This document shows positions 35,799-45,235 of a stretch of 64,000 bases of DNA, piece after piece; position 1 is the first letter of the stretch; every line of letters begins with the position of its first letter. The translations under genes were made by a program, and so were the position numbers. This DNA comes from Pseudomonas fluorescens (GTDB taxonomy: Bacteria > Pseudomonadota > Gammaproteobacteria > Pseudomonadales > Pseudomonadaceae). Location of the stretch: assembly GCF_900215245.1 (NCBI RefSeq), contig NZ_LT907842.1, forward strand, positions 1,364,001 to 1,428,000, given 5' to 3'. The notes beneath the pieces are model-generated. The model was not told the DNA's origin, did no database searches, and saw only the letters and a list, made by a program, of their open reading frames with translations.

Positions 35799-37700
35799 AT
35801 GACCCGCCTTCGCTTTGCCCTGCCCTTGCTGCTGCTCCCCAGCACTGATTTGCTCGCCGATGCCTTCGAGCGCGACGACGCGCTTAAACTCCCGGACGTC
35901 GTGATCAGCGCCAACCGTCAGGTGCAGGACCGCAATGACAGCAGTGCGGCCAACACCGTGTTCACCCGCGATGACATTGACCGCCTGCAACCGACCAGCG
36001 TGACCGACCTGCTCAGCCGCGTACCCGGCGTGCAAGTGGCGCGCACCGGTGGCCGTGGCAGCCTGCCGGGGATCTACATTCGCGGCACCAAATCCGCGCA
36101 AAGCCTGGTGCTGGTCGATGGCCAACGTATCGCCAATACCACCTCCGGTGACAGCGGGTTGCAGTACCTGAACGTCGATCAGATTGAACGCGTGGAAGTG
36201 CTGCGCGGCTCACGTTCGGTGATCTACGGCAGCGATGCAATCGGCGGGGTGATCCAGATATTTACCCGGCGCAATGCCGAACAGGGCCTGCAGCCGCGCC
36301 TGAAGCTGGGGTTTGGCAGCCACCAGACGTGGGAGCGTAGCCTTGGCCTCTCCGGCGGTGACGAGCACACACGCTTCAACCTGGGGGCGAGCCTGGATGA
36401 AACGGCCGGGATCAACGCCTCCCACGCGTCGTTTGCCAGCGATGGCGACCGTGATGCCTATCGCAATCAATCGATTAGCCTGAACCTCAGCCACGCCATC
36501 AACGATGCGCTGGAAGTGGGCTTCAACCTGCTGGATAACCGTGGCAAGTCAGAGTACGACAACAGCTTCGGCCGCTACGACGCCGCCAGCGGGCAAAGTG
36601 TCGGGCAAAAACCCTACACCGACTACACCGTGAGCAGCGCCAGTGGCTATGTCGACGCCAAGCTCAATGAGCGCTGGCAGTCGCGCCTGGAGCTGGGCCA
36701 CAGCGAAAACCGCGACACCAAGCGCGATAAGCTCAGCGCTGATTTCAGTGTATTCAACACCTATCGCGATTCGCTCAACTGGCAGAACGACCTGACGCTC
36801 GATGATCAGAACAGCCTGATTCTCGGCGGTGACGGGTACGAAGATCGCTTCAACGGCAGCACCGCCTTTACCGAAAACAGCCGCTGGAACCGTGCCGCCT
36901 TTGTGCAGCATCGCTTCCATAGCGAGCGGTTCTCCACGGAACTGGGCCTGCGGCGCGACCAGAACCAGCAGTTTGGCAGCCAGAACAGTTGGAGCGGCAC
37001 CCTTACCGTGCCGATCAACCCTGACAATGACGTGCTGCTGAGCTACAGCGAAGGCTTCCGCGCGCCGACCTTCAACGACCTTTATTACCCTGACACCCAG
37101 TACAGCAACCCCAACCTGCAGCCCGAGACCTCGAAGAGCTACGAGCTGCAATGGCGCAGCCAACTGAGTGACAGCACACGCGTAGAGGCCTCGCTGTATC
37201 GCACCGACTTAAGCAACGCGATCATCCTCGACAGCACCAGCAAGCCGCAAAACGTGGCGTCGGCGCGTATCAATGGCGTTGAAGCGGCGCTCAAGCAAGA
37301 GCTGTTCGGCTGGCAGGGCAACCTGGGGGTTTCGATCATCGACCCGCGTGACCGCGATACCGGCCACACGTTGGCCCGCCGTGCGCGCCGCACGCTGAGC
37401 GTGGATTTGGATCGACAATTCGATCAGTTGAGCGTCGGCGCCAGCTGGCAAGCGATCAGCAGCAGTTACGACGATGAAGACAATCGTAATCGCCTGGGCG
37501 GTTACGCGTTGTTGGGGCTGCGCAGCAGTTGGGCGTTGAGCCGCGAGGTGTTGCTGTCGATCAAGGTGGATAACGTGCTGGACAAGACCTATGCCAGGGC
37601 GATGTACAGCTACCAGGACCCGAATTTCCAGAACAATCAGCATTATCGCGAAGAAGGCCGGGCATGGATGTTCGGGGTCACCTGGACGCCCATGTTTTAA
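35799..37700 (+). CDS. btuB: TonB-dependent receptor, BtuB-like
   Basis: This 633-residue outer-membrane receptor has a signal sequence (about residues 1-21), a TonB box-like DVVISANRQ near residues 33-41, a plug (VTDLLSRVPGVQVARTGGRGSLPGIYIRGT), and a beta barrel ending in a C-terminal Phe (WTPMF). The ATG at 35799 has AGGGA 6 nt upstream; frames farther upstream read into the REP. BtuB identity is inferred from length, the plug sequence and a cobalamin-binding BtuF gene 0.8 kb away. No cobalamin riboswitch is visible in the short leader. Confidence 0.87.
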   Translation: MTRLRFALPLLLLPSTDLLADAFERDDALKLPDVVISANRQVQDRNDSSAANTVFTRDDIDRLQPTSVTDLLSRVPGVQVARTGGRGSLPGIYIRGTKSAQSLVLVDGQRIANTTSGDSGLQYLNVDQIERVEVLRGSRSVIYGSDAIGGVIQIFTRRNAEQGLQPRLKLGFGSHQTWERSLGLSGGDEHTRFNLGASLDETAGINASHASFASDGDRDAYRNQSISLNLSHAINDALEVGFNLLDNRGKSEYDNSFGRYDAASGQSVGQKPYTDYTVSSASGYVDAKLNERWQSRLELGHSENRDTKRDKLSADFSVFNTYRDSLNWQNDLTLDDQNSLILGGDGYEDRFNGSTAFTENSRWNRAAFVQHRFHSERFSTELGLRRDQNQQFGSQNSWSGTLTVPINPDNDVLLSYSEGFRAPTFNDLYYPDTQYSNPNLQPETSKSYELQWRSQLSDSTRVEASLYRTDLSNAIILDSTSKPQNVASARINGVEAALKQELFGWQGNLGVSIIDPRDRDTGHTLARRARRTLSVDLDRQFDQLSVGASWQAISSSYDDEDNRNRLGGYALLGLRSSWALSREVLLSIKVDNVLDKTYARAMYSYQDPNFQNNQHYREEGRAWMFGVTWTPMF

Positions 37701-37962
37701 CCGTACATTGAATCTCGATGGACCTGGCGCAGTAGCGGAAAAAACCGTGTTCCAAGGCAAGCAGTCAGAAGACGCACGCAAACGCCACAAGCCGTCTGAT
37801 GGACGATGCTTGCGAACACACGCTCGATCAAGACTCAGCCTTGCCGCAGAAATTTTCTGCCGGGCACTGGGTTCTGTTAATACCCAATTGCCTACAGGGT
37901 ACCGATCGCGGGCGCTCAGCCGCGGTGCGCGCGCACACCAGCGCGATGGCGGTCACACACCA
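37701..37962. other. Non-coding gap after btuB
   Basis: No gene is supported here. The only structure I see is the palindrome GCAGAAATTTTCTGC at 37846-37860. Open frames crossing the gap have no SD and no recognisable product. Confidence 0.5.
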
Positions 37963-38334
37963 TCAACGCTGAGGGATTCTGTTGATGCGCGCATTGGATG
38001 CAAGGCTGCCGTCTGCCAGCGCTGCGCTGCAGGTTGAATATCCCCAGGCGTTAGCCCAACCCTGCGAGGTGAACGACACAAAGTAATCCGCTTTTTTCCC
38101 GTCACGTGCCAATACGTAATCGAAGCACTGTGCCGTGCCGCCACGGATAGCGGTGATTTTCGTGGGTGCCTGAATGTTCAGCATGTCCTGCTGGGTGCTG
38201 TCCATCGACGAAGAGCGGTCCACCACAGGATGAGCACCGAATGTCCTGAGCGCGGTGATCCGTTGGGAGAGATCGCACCCGCTGATTAACGCCAATGTGA
38301 GGGCCATACCTGCCAACGCCAAAAAGTAACGCAT
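37963..38334 (-). CDS. Small lipoprotein of unknown function
   Basis: This 123-residue protein has a lipoprotein signal (MRYFLALAGMALTLALISGC, Cys at 20). Three further Cys lie in the mature part (GTAQCFDYV, WGYSTCSAAL). The C-terminal half suggests a small beta domain (KADYFVSFTSQGWANAWGY). AAGGA lies 7 nt before the ATG, which supports a real gene. I do not recognise a family. It is separated from btuF by 138 nt. Confidence 0.72.
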   Translation of the reverse strand: MRYFLALAGMALTLALISGCDLSQRITALRTFGAHPVVDRSSSMDSTQQDMLNIQAPTKITAIRGGTAQCFDYVLARDGKKADYFVSFTSQGWANAWGYSTCSAALADGSLASNARINRIPQR

Positions 38335-38472
38335 GATGTGTCCTTAAGCTGCTTGATCAACCCGAGTGGGCAGGCAGCGAAACTAACATCGTGGCTCATG
38401 CAGTTCTGGCGGCAACGTCCGGCATTCATGACAGATCAATCCGAACGTATAAGGCGAAACTACGATGGTTAA

Positions 38473-39273
38473 TCAGCGCTCGGGCGCGATTGACTGGCAG
38501 AGCTTCGCAATAGCCTCGACCATCTGCCCACTCGGCCGCTCCAGCCCCTTATCCGGCACAATCTGCAACCGAGCGTCGGCCACTGCGGCGATTTGGGGCC
38601 AAGCCTTCCAGGCGTCGAGTTGTGCCTGATCGGCGGCCAGAATCAGCTGCGGGTTGCGCTGCAACACCGACTCGACGCTGACCTGCGGCGCCGGCAGCTT
38701 GAGGTCGGCAAACACATTGCGTGCCCCGCAGACCGCCAGGGCATCGCTGATGATCTGCCCGCCGCCGACGGTGTATAGCGGCTGATTCCACACTTGGTAA
38801 AACACTCGCAACGGTTCGGTACGCTGATAGCGCTGGCGCAGCTCGACCAGACGCTGGCGCAACTGCGCGGCTAACTGCCGGCCAGCCTCCTCGCGGCCCA
38901 CTTGTTGAGCAATCGCCTGGATCTGGCTGGTCAGTTGTTCAAGGCTGTGAGGTTCAGCGACGTACACGGGGATATTCAGGCGCAGCAACTGCTCGCGCTG
39001 TGCCGGGCCAATGCTGCCGGGCCATAACAGAATAAGGTCGGGCTTGAGGCTGAGCAGGCGCTCCATGTTCAGTTGCCCGTAATGCCCCACCGACGGCACG
39101 TTCGCCAACGCCGCCGGCCGGTCGCCGCCATCGAGCACGCCAACCAGTAAGTCGGCAGCGCCCAGTTCAAGCACAATTTCAGAGAGCGACGGCGCCAGGC
39201 TGACCACCCGCTCGACCGCCAATGCCTGGGCACTGAAGACCAGCAGCAGGATCGCCAGCCAGTAACGCTTCAT
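38473..39273 (-). CDS. btuF: Cobalamin-binding periplasmic protein BtuF
   Basis: This 266-residue class III periplasmic binding protein has a signal peptide (RYWLAILLLVFSAQALA), VVSLAPSLSEIVLELGAADLLVG at the start of the N-lobe and a backbone helix EQLTSQIQAIAQQVGREEAGRQ. The ATG at 39273 overlaps the stop of the upstream membrane gene (ATGA). The position next to ribA matches PA4045. It would take B12 delivered by BtuB; the BtuCD transporter is not in the window. EutBC in the same window needs adenosylcobalamin. Confidence 0.87.
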   Translation of the reverse strand: MKRYWLAILLLVFSAQALAVERVVSLAPSLSEIVLELGAADLLVGVLDGGDRPAALANVPSVGHYGQLNMERLLSLKPDLILLWPGSIGPAQREQLLRLNIPVYVAEPHSLEQLTSQIQAIAQQVGREEAGRQLAAQLRQRLVELRQRYQRTEPLRVFYQVWNQPLYTVGGGQIISDALAVCGARNVFADLKLPAPQVSVESVLQRNPQLILAADQAQLDAWKAWPQIAAVADARLQIVPDKGLERPSGQMVEAIAKLCQSIAPER

Positions 39274-39689
39274 CCCAACTGACGCGGAATGCGATAGAGG
39301 TAAAACAGCACCAGCGTCGACAGCGCCAGCAGGCACAGCGGCACCGCCTCCAGGCCGACAAACACCGCTAACGCACCGATCCAGGCTGGCAGGGCAGCCA
39401 CCAGCAACGCCGTGCGCCGACGTGCCGCGAGGGTGATCCAGGCAGCCGGTTCTTCGGGCGTGTCGAGGGCTTTGGAAGTGGCAATCAGCGCGTGTTTATA
39501 GCCATGGAAATAACGCAGGCTCAGAAACATCGAGGCCACGCCGGCAATAAAGAACGGCATGGCCAGTACGGGAAGCAGGGATTCGGCCTGACCAAACACC
39601 AGGTTGATGACAAACAACGGGAGCACTGCCAGGGCCAGGTACTGCCACCAGTTGAAGGACAGTCGGCGTTTTACCTGGCCACGGGTCAC
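39270..39689 (-). CDS. Small membrane protein (PA4046-like)
   Basis: The protein has 139 residues, with hydrophobic segments near residues 15-34, 38-58, 90-108 and 111-131. The N-terminus is basic ([10 protein letters not shown]). Start and stop overlap ribA and btuF, respectively, by 4 nt, so the three are translationally coupled. No family domain recognised; function unknown. Confidence 0.82.
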   Translation of the reverse strand: MTRGQVKRRLSFNWWQYLALAVLPLFVINLVFGQAESLLPVLAMPFFIAGVASMFLSLRYFHGYKHALIATSKALDTPEEPAAWITLAARRRTALLVAALPAWIGALAVFVGLEAVPLCLLALSTLVLFYLYRIPRQLG

Positions 39690-40303
39690 GCGCGGTCGAC
39701 CTCGCCTTGATGCTCGTTACCCATCATGTGGTCGAGCTTGCTGGCTTTGGTGGCCAGGTAGAGTTTGTTATGCGGGTTTTGCCCGGTGTGCAGCGGCACA
39801 CGCTCGGCCACGGTGATGCCCATGTCGGTCAAGGCTTTGACCTTACGCGGGTTGTTGGTCATCAGGCGCAGGGATTTCACCCCCAGATGTTCCAGCATCG
39901 GCAGGCAGATGCCGTAGTCACGCTGGTCGGCGGCGAAGCCCAGGCGCTCGTTGGCTTCGACAGTATCGGCGCCGCCGTCCTGCAGCTCGTAAGCCCGTAT
40001 CTTGTTCATCAGGCCAATGCCACGGCCTTCCTGACGCAAGTACAGCAAGACGCCACGGCCTTCACGGGCAATCGCCCGCATGGCCGCTTCCAATTGCGAT
40101 CCGCAGTCGCAGCGCTGGCTGAACAGCGCGTCGCCGGTCAGGCACTCGGAGTGCACGCGGCCGAGCACCGGCGCGCCGTCGGCGATGTCACCCAGGCTGA
40201 GCACAACGTGCTCGCGCCCGTTGGCCTCTTCGAGAAAGCCATTCATGGTGAACGTGGCAAAAGGGGTAGGCAGCTTGGAAGCAGCGACGAAAACGACGGG
40301 CAC
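39686..40303 (-). CDS. ribA: GTP cyclohydrolase II
   Basis: This 205-residue first enzyme of riboflavin synthesis converts GTP to 2,5-diamino-6-ribosylamino-pyrimidinone phosphate. The zinc ligands are in [17 protein letters not shown] (near residues 52-68), and the catalytic [12 protein letters not shown] follows. The start is GTG at 40303 with AGGAG 7 nt upstream. It lies apart from the other rib genes, as PA4047 does in P. aeruginosa. The RibBA protein here lacks the zinc ligands, so this is the working cyclohydrolase II. Confidence 0.98.
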   Translation of the reverse strand: MPVVFVAASKLPTPFATFTMNGFLEEANGREHVVLSLGDIADGAPVLGRVHSECLTGDALFSQRCDCGSQLEAAMRAIAREGRGVLLYLRQEGRGIGLMNKIRAYELQDGGADTVEANERLGFAADQRDYGICLPMLEHLGVKSLRLMTNNPRKVKALTDMGITVAERVPLHTGQNPHNKLYLATKASKLDHMMGNEHQGEVDRA

Positions 40304-40432
40304 CGTGTGCTCCTGATTTCAGATTTCACAGAGGGCGTCATTGTAACAGCAGGTTCCTACGGACGCTTAAGCTGAATTATCGCTGATAAAGATCAATCGG
40401 TTCGATTGGCCTTCGTCCAGGTTCTATGCAGG

Positions 40433-41155
40433 TCAGAATGGATACGGCTGTTTCCAGCGCAGGAAAATCGGCTTCAGCTCGCCACTGTCGATCAAGGCCG
40501 CCATGCGCCGGTCATAGACGGCCATCAAGGCGCGCCCGCGCTCAGTGTCGGCGAAGCCTACATAGAGCGGCAGCTCGGCAATATGAGTGAGCTTGAATTG
40601 CGACGGCTCATCCGACTGACTCAGCACGAGGTTGGCTTCGGTAAGGGAGTCGATATAGAAGTCGACGCGAGCGTGTTGCAGCATCGGCAGGATGCTGTCA
40701 CGGCGCTCGATCTGGTTGAAGCGGTGCAGGTTCGGCAAGTACGCCTCGTACTTATAGCCGCGCACCCACGCCAAGCGGTAATTGCCCAGGGTGGCGAGGC
40801 TCGGCGTCGGCGCCGTTGCCAAGCCGAGTGCGTAGATGTGGTCGGCGTCGAAGTGCCAGTGCGGGTACAACACGCCGCTGGCTTCATCGCGATAGGCGCC
40901 CACCCAGCCGTCCACCTCACCCCGCTGGGCCAGCCCGATCGAGCGGGTATAGGGCACGGTGCGGGTTTGCACGGTGATGTCGGCCGGTTCGAAGACCTGA
41001 CGCAAGACATCCCAGGCCAGACCACTGCCATCTTTGTTGGTGTAGTTGCTCCATTCCTCGCTGGCCAGCACCACCTTGCCAGGGACGGGGGCTTCATCTG
41101 CCAGCACCAGCGACGCGGCACACATCATGATCAGCAGCCAGCGGCGCACAACCAT
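40433..41155 (-). CDS. Periplasmic substrate-binding family 3 protein
   Basis: This 240-residue protein begins with a signal peptide (about residues 1-19, WLLIMMCAASLVLA) and has an SBP_bac_3-type core (SEEWSNYTNKDGSGLAWDVLRQVFE ... PHWHFDADHIYAL). AGGAGG lies 7 nt before the ATG. It stands alone with no permease or ATPase. It occupies the place where pgpA lies in related genomes. The ligand is unknown; proteins like this can be stand-alone sensors. Confidence 0.87.
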   Translation of the reverse strand: MVVRRWLLIMMCAASLVLADEAPVPGKVVLASEEWSNYTNKDGSGLAWDVLRQVFEPADITVQTRTVPYTRSIGLAQRGEVDGWVGAYRDEASGVLYPHWHFDADHIYALGLATAPTPSLATLGNYRLAWVRGYKYEAYLPNLHRFNQIERRDSILPMLQHARVDFYIDSLTEANLVLSQSDEPSQFKLTHIAELPLYVGFADTERGRALMAVYDRRMAALIDSGELKPIFLRWKQPYPF

Positions 41156-41211
41156 GGTGACAACCTCCTACACCGTGATAACGGTATAGAGGGTAGCGCA
41201 TGCTCGTGGGC

Positions 41212-42177
41212 TTACGGCGCCTCGTGAAAATGTTGATAGCCGCGCACGACCGGGGTGATGTCTTGCCCAGTGGCGTCGAGCAGCGTCACGCCCTGCCCTG
41301 CCTCGACCCGGCCGATCACATGGATCGGCCAGCCGTTCGCCAACAAGGGTGCCAACTCGGCGCGGGGCAAGGTGAAGGCCAGCACGTAGTCGTCGCCCCC
41401 ACTCAGCGCGGCAACACGGGCTTCATCATCACCGACAAACGCCAGCAACGCCGCGGACAGCGGCAACGCCTGACGCTCAACCAGCAGGCTGACAGCCGAC
41501 GCCTTGGCGATATGCCCGCAATCGGCCAACAAGCCGTCGGAAATATCCATGGCCGATGTCGCCTTGCCGCGAAGCGCCAGGCCGAGTGCCAACTGCGGTT
41601 GCGGTGACCAGTAATGGGCGAGCAACGGCTCAGCGATGGCGGCGTCAGCCGTACGTTGCCCCAGCACCAACGGCAAGGCGCCAGCGGCATTGCCAAGTTC
41701 ACCACCCACACACAGCAGGTCACCCGGCTGTGCACCGTTGCGCGTCAATGCCTGCCCGGCCGGCACTCGACCAAACACCGTCAGGGTCAGGCTCAGCGGC
41801 CCGCGCGTGGTGTCGCCGCCCACCAGGCCCACACCGCAGCTTTGCGCCATGGCATTCAAACCCTGGGCATAGCGTTGCAGCCAATCGGCATCAACCGTCG
41901 GGGTGGTAAGGGCAAGGGTAAACGCGAGGGGATGGGCGCCCATGGCGGCCAGGTCGCTCACTGCCACGGCCAGCGAGCGCTGGCCGAGCAGGAACGGGTC
42001 ACACGGGTCGGCAAAGTGCACGCCGGCCACTAAGGTATCGGTGGAGATTGCCAAATGCTCCCCGGCGGGGAGCGCCAGCAAGGCGCAGTCGTCGCCGATC
42101 CCCAGGGCAATACCTTCACCGCCCTGCGCACACGGCGCGGCGGCGAAGTACTTGCGGATCAGCTCGAACTCACCCAT
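41212..42177 (-). CDS. thiL: Thiamine-monophosphate kinase
   Basis: This 321-residue enzyme phosphorylates thiamine monophosphate to thiamine diphosphate. Family signatures are IGDDCALLALPAGEHLAISTDTLVAGVHF near residues 28-56, GDTTRGPLSLTLTVFG and SAMDISDGLLADCGHIAKAS. The start MGEFELIRKYFA is typical. The ATG at 42177 is only 3 nt from a palindromic element (42181-42340), so the ribosome-binding AGGG at spacing 8 now comes from that element. The missing pgpA downstream is noted separately. Confidence 0.96.
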   Translation of the reverse strand: MGEFELIRKYFAAAPCAQGGEGIALGIGDDCALLALPAGEHLAISTDTLVAGVHFADPCDPFLLGQRSLAVAVSDLAAMGAHPLAFTLALTTPTVDADWLQRYAQGLNAMAQSCGVGLVGGDTTRGPLSLTLTVFGRVPAGQALTRNGAQPGDLLCVGGELGNAAGALPLVLGQRTADAAIAEPLLAHYWSPQPQLALGLALRGKATSAMDISDGLLADCGHIAKASAVSLLVERQALPLSAALLAFVGDDEARVAALSGGDDYVLAFTLPRAELAPLLANGWPIHVIGRVEAGQGVTLLDATGQDITPVVRGYQHFHEAP

Positions 42178-42180
42178 CAA

Positions 42181-42340
42181 TGTGCCCTGCCTCACCACTG
42201 CGGTTCCTTTTTGGCGGCGTCTGTTGCCGCCATACTGCGTTGCCGCTCCTCCCCATAGCACGCTATGAGTCGTCGCGGCGCCTTGTCTGGCAGCAACAGC
42301 CACTCACCAAAACAGGAACGCATTGGTAAGGCAAGGCACA
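42181..42340. mobile_element. 160-bp near-perfect palindromic MITE-like element at the thiL start
   Basis: The ends match as inverted repeats: left TGTGCCCTGCCTCACCACTG (42181 onwards) versus the reverse complement of the right end, TGTGCCTTGCCTTACCAATG (42340 inwards), with similarity continuing past 30 bp. The centre is CATAGC-AC-GCTATG (42254-42267), exactly midway between the ends. The element carries no gene and fills the whole thiL-nusB gap. No clear target-site duplication was seen. Confidence 0.75.
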
Positions 42341-42356
42341 GGAACTCAAGCGCAAC

Positions 42357-42857
42357 TTAGCGCTTGTGTTCCTTCACTTCGGCTTCGCGCAGGCGCGGGG
42401 CCAGCTTGTCGAGCACGCCGTTGACGAACTTGTGGCCGTCGGTCGAACCGTAGACTTTCGCCAGCTCGATACCTTCGTTGATGACCACGCGGTACGGCAC
42501 GTCGACGCGCTTGAGCAGCTCCCAGGTCGACAGGCGCATCACGCACAGTTCAACCGGGTCCAGCTCTTCGATGGTCAGGTCCAGGCATGGCGCCAGTGCC
42601 GTGTCGATCTCGGTCAGGTTGGCATGCACACCGTGCAGGATGTCGTGGAAGTAGCTCTGATCGGCAAACGTGAAGTCGTTATCGACGCGAAACTGCGCTT
42701 CGATTTCGTTCAGCGAAGCGCCCGCCAGCAAACGCTGGTACAGCGCCTGGGTGGCGAGTTGACGTGCTTTACGTCGTTTCTCGCTTTTGGATGGCTTGCC
42801 GGCATCCGCAGGGCGTGGGTCCTGAGGGTTGAACTGATCGCTCTCGTCAGAAATCAC
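42357..42857 (-). CDS. nusB: Transcription antitermination factor NusB
   Basis: This 166-residue RNA-binding antitermination factor acts in rRNA transcription. The N-terminus is a Pseudomonas-type acidic extension, then [19 protein letters not shown] and [34 protein letters not shown], the conserved C-terminal helices. The start overlaps the ribH stop by 4 nt. NusB between thiL and ribH is the usual order. Confidence 0.97.
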   Translation of the reverse strand: MISDESDQFNPQDPRPADAGKPSKSEKRRKARQLATQALYQRLLAGASLNEIEAQFRVDNDFTFADQSYFHDILHGVHANLTEIDTALAPCLDLTIEELDPVELCVMRLSTWELLKRVDVPYRVVINEGIELAKVYGSTDGHKFVNGVLDKLAPRLREAEVKEHKR

Positions 42858-43330
42858 TTGGCCTCCAACTGCGACAGCAGGCTGACCATTTCCAGCGCGG
42901 ACAGGGCTGCTTCAGCGCCTTTGTTACCGGCCTTGGTGCCGGAACGCTCGATGGCTTGCTCGATGGAATCGACGGTCAGTACGCCGAAAGCGACTGGCAC
43001 GCCGAACTCCATGGACACCTGGGCCAGGCCCTTGGTGCATTCGCCCGCCACGTATTCGAAATGCGGAGTACCGCCACGAATGACCGCGCCCAGGGCGATG
43101 ATCGCCGCGTACTCACCCTGTTGGGCAACTTTTTGCGCAACCAGAGGAATTTCGAAGGCGCCAGGGGCACGGATGAGGGTGATATCGCTCTCGCTCACAC
43201 CGTGGCGAACCAGGGCGTCAACGGCACCGCTTACCAGGCTTTCAACCACGAAGCTGTTGAAGCGGCCAACTACCAGGGCATAGCGGCCTTTGGGGGCGAT
43301 GAAGGTACCTTCGATGGTCTTCAGGGTCAT
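42854..43330 (-). CDS. ribH: 6,7-dimethyl-8-ribityllumazine synthase
   Basis: This 158-residue enzyme condenses the ribityl-aminopyrimidine with dihydroxybutanone phosphate. The active-site segments [18 protein letters not shown] near residues 23-40, [18 protein letters not shown] and [20 protein letters not shown] are all present. An 89-nt gap separates it from ribBA. Confidence 0.97.
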   Translation of the reverse strand: MTLKTIEGTFIAPKGRYALVVGRFNSFVVESLVSGAVDALVRHGVSESDITLIRAPGAFEIPLVAQKVAQQGEYAAIIALGAVIRGGTPHFEYVAGECTKGLAQVSMEFGVPVAFGVLTVDSIEQAIERSGTKAGNKGAEAALSALEMVSLLSQLEAK

Positions 43331-43418
43331 TCGACAAATCTCTTAAAGAGCCGGGACGCGAAAAGTGCGTCCCTCAGTGATGATTTAACCGCGAACAAGG
43401 GGCAAAAATAGCCGGCCG

Positions 43419-44510
43419 TTATTCGGAGGGCACGTATTCTACAACTTCCAGGTCGAAACCGGATATCGCATTAAATTTCATCGGTGCACTCATCAAGCGC
43501 ATTTTGCGTACACCCAGGTCGCGAAGGATCTGCGAACCGGCACCGACGATGCTGTAGGTGGTCGGCGTTTTGACCTGCGTGTTCTCGGCGGTTTCGCGAA
43601 TATGCGCGAGCAACACGTCGCCATCCACCGGGTTACCCAACAGCAACACCACACCGCTGCCTGCCGCGGAGACCGCCGCCATGGCGGCGCGCAGGCTCCA
43701 GCGGCCGGGCTGCTTGACCATCAGCAGGTCGCGCAGCGGGTCCATGTTGTGCACGCGCACCAGGGTCGGTTCGTCGGCGCAAATGGTGCCCAGGGTCAGG
43801 GCCATGTGCACGTCGCCTTCCACTGAATCACGGTAGGTCACCAAATTGAATTGGCCCAGTTCGCTGTCCAGCGGCTGCTCGGCAATCCGCTGAACGGTAC
43901 GTTCGTGGATCATGCGGTAGTGAATCAGGTCGGCAATGGTGCCGATCTTGATGTTGTGTTCGGCGGCAAAGGCTTCGAGTTCAGCGCGACGGGCCATGGT
44001 GCCGTCGTCGTTCATCACTTCGCAGATCACGCCGCTCGGCTCGAAACCGGCCATGCGCGCCAGGTCGCAGGCAGCTTCGGTGTGGCCGGCGCGAGCGAGG
44101 GTGCCGCCCGGTTGGGCCATCAGCGGGAAAATGTGGCCGGGGCTGACGATGTCTTCCGCCTTGGCGTCTTTGGCGGCGGCGGCTTGCACCGTGCGTGCGC
44201 GGTCTGCGGCAGAAATACCGGTGGTAACGCCGGTGGTCGCTTCAATGGACACGGTGAACTTGGTGCCGAAACCCGACCCGTTGCGCGGCGCCATCAAGGG
44301 CAGCTTGAGCAATTCGCAACGCTCGCGGCTCATGGGCATGCAGATCAGCCCACGGGCGTGCTTGGCCATGAAGTTGATGTGCTCAGCCTTGCAGGCCTCG
44401 GCGGCCATGATGATATCGCCTTCGTTCTCGCGATCTTCGTCATCCATCAGGATGACCATCTTGCCTTGGCGGATGTCTTCAACCAGTTCTTCGATGCTAT
44501 TGAGCGCCAC
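43419..44510 (-). CDS. ribBA: Dihydroxybutanone-4-phosphate synthase with degenerate cyclohydrolase II domain
   Basis: The protein has 363 residues. The N-terminal RibB domain is intact (MDDEDRENEGDIIMAA near residues 22-37, RNGSGFGTKFTVSIEA and GHTEAACDLARMAG). The C-terminal half is RibA-like but lacks the zinc-binding Cys cluster; the matching region reads HMALTLGTICADEPTLVRVHN, and the QEGRG motif is replaced by LLLGNPVDGD. So only the RibB reaction is expected. A separate RibA is encoded at 39686-40303. Confidence 0.93.
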   Translation of the reverse strand: MALNSIEELVEDIRQGKMVILMDDEDRENEGDIIMAAEACKAEHINFMAKHARGLICMPMSRERCELLKLPLMAPRNGSGFGTKFTVSIEATTGVTTGISAADRARTVQAAAAKDAKAEDIVSPGHIFPLMAQPGGTLARAGHTEAACDLARMAGFEPSGVICEVMNDDGTMARRAELEAFAAEHNIKIGTIADLIHYRMIHERTVQRIAEQPLDSELGQFNLVTYRDSVEGDVHMALTLGTICADEPTLVRVHNMDPLRDLLMVKQPGRWSLRAAMAAVSAAGSGVVLLLGNPVDGDVLLAHIRETAENTQVKTPTTYSIVGAGSQILRDLGVRKMRLMSAPMKFNAISGFDLEVVEYVPSE

Positions 44511-44525
44511 GCGGCACCCCCTTGG

Positions 44526-45188
44526 TCAGGATTTCAGGTAGCCGTTAGCGGCCAGAAAACTTTCAGTGATGTGACTCCCGGTTGGCTCTGCGGCCTTATC
44601 GCCCAACAACAGGCGCTCCAGGTAACGGGCAAGCAAGTCGACTTCCAGGTTCACCCGGCGACCTGGCTGGTATGACGCCATGATGGTTTCGCTCAGGGTG
44701 TGGGGAATGATGGTCAGTTCAAATTCGGCGCCATTCACGGCGTTCACGGTCAGGCTGGTGCCGTCGACGGTGATCGAGCCTTTGTGGGCGATGTACTTGG
44801 CCAGCTCTTTGGGCGCACGGATGCGGAATTCCACGGCACGTGCGTTTTCGCTGCGCGCCACCACCTCGCCGACGCCGTCGACGTGACCGCTGACCAGGTG
44901 GCCACCGAGTCGGGTGGTTGGGGTCAGCGCCTTTTCGAGGTTAACCGGGCTGCCGGCTTTGAGGTCGTTCATCGCGGTGCAGTCCAGGGTTTCCCGACTG
45001 ACGTCGGCGGCAAAGCCATTGCCCGGCAGCTCAATGACGGTCAGGCACACGCCGCTGACGGCGATACTGTCGCCCAGCTTGACGTCGCCCAGGTCGAGCT
45101 TGCCGGTTTCAACCAGCAAGCGCACATCACCGCCTTTGGGGGTCATGGCGCGGATGCTGCCGATGGATTCGATAATGCCGGTGAACAT
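44526..45188 (-). CDS. ribE: Riboflavin synthase (alpha subunit)
   Basis: This 220-residue enzyme dismutates lumazine to riboflavin. Two tandem lumazine-binding barrels are visible: the first starts MFTGIIESIGSI with SIAVSGVCLTV (about residues 40-50), the second contains GGHLVSGHVDGVGEV near 97-111 and SITVDGTSLTVNAV. The MFTGI N-terminus, including Phe2, is conserved. It sits in the operon ribD-ribE-ribBA-ribH. Confidence 0.97.
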   Translation of the reverse strand: MFTGIIESIGSIRAMTPKGGDVRLLVETGKLDLGDVKLGDSIAVSGVCLTVIELPGNGFAADVSRETLDCTAMNDLKAGSPVNLEKALTPTTRLGGHLVSGHVDGVGEVVARSENARAVEFRIRAPKELAKYIAHKGSITVDGTSLTVNAVNGAEFELTIIPHTLSETIMASYQPGRRVNLEVDLLARYLERLLLGDKAAEPTGSHITESFLAANGYLKS

Positions 45189-45235
45189 GGCCTTCTCCTG
45201 GAAAACGGGACGGGCGCTTGAGCGCCCGGTCAGAA

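Noticed and set aside
37591..38037. 148-codon plus-strand frame after btuB
   Set aside because: It begins inside btuB in another frame, has no SD, and overlaps a convincing lipoprotein gene on the other strand.
44511..44525. FMN riboswitch in the rib operon
   Set aside because: Gaps before ribBA and ribE are too short, and the region before ribA and nrdR shows no RFN-type conserved core.
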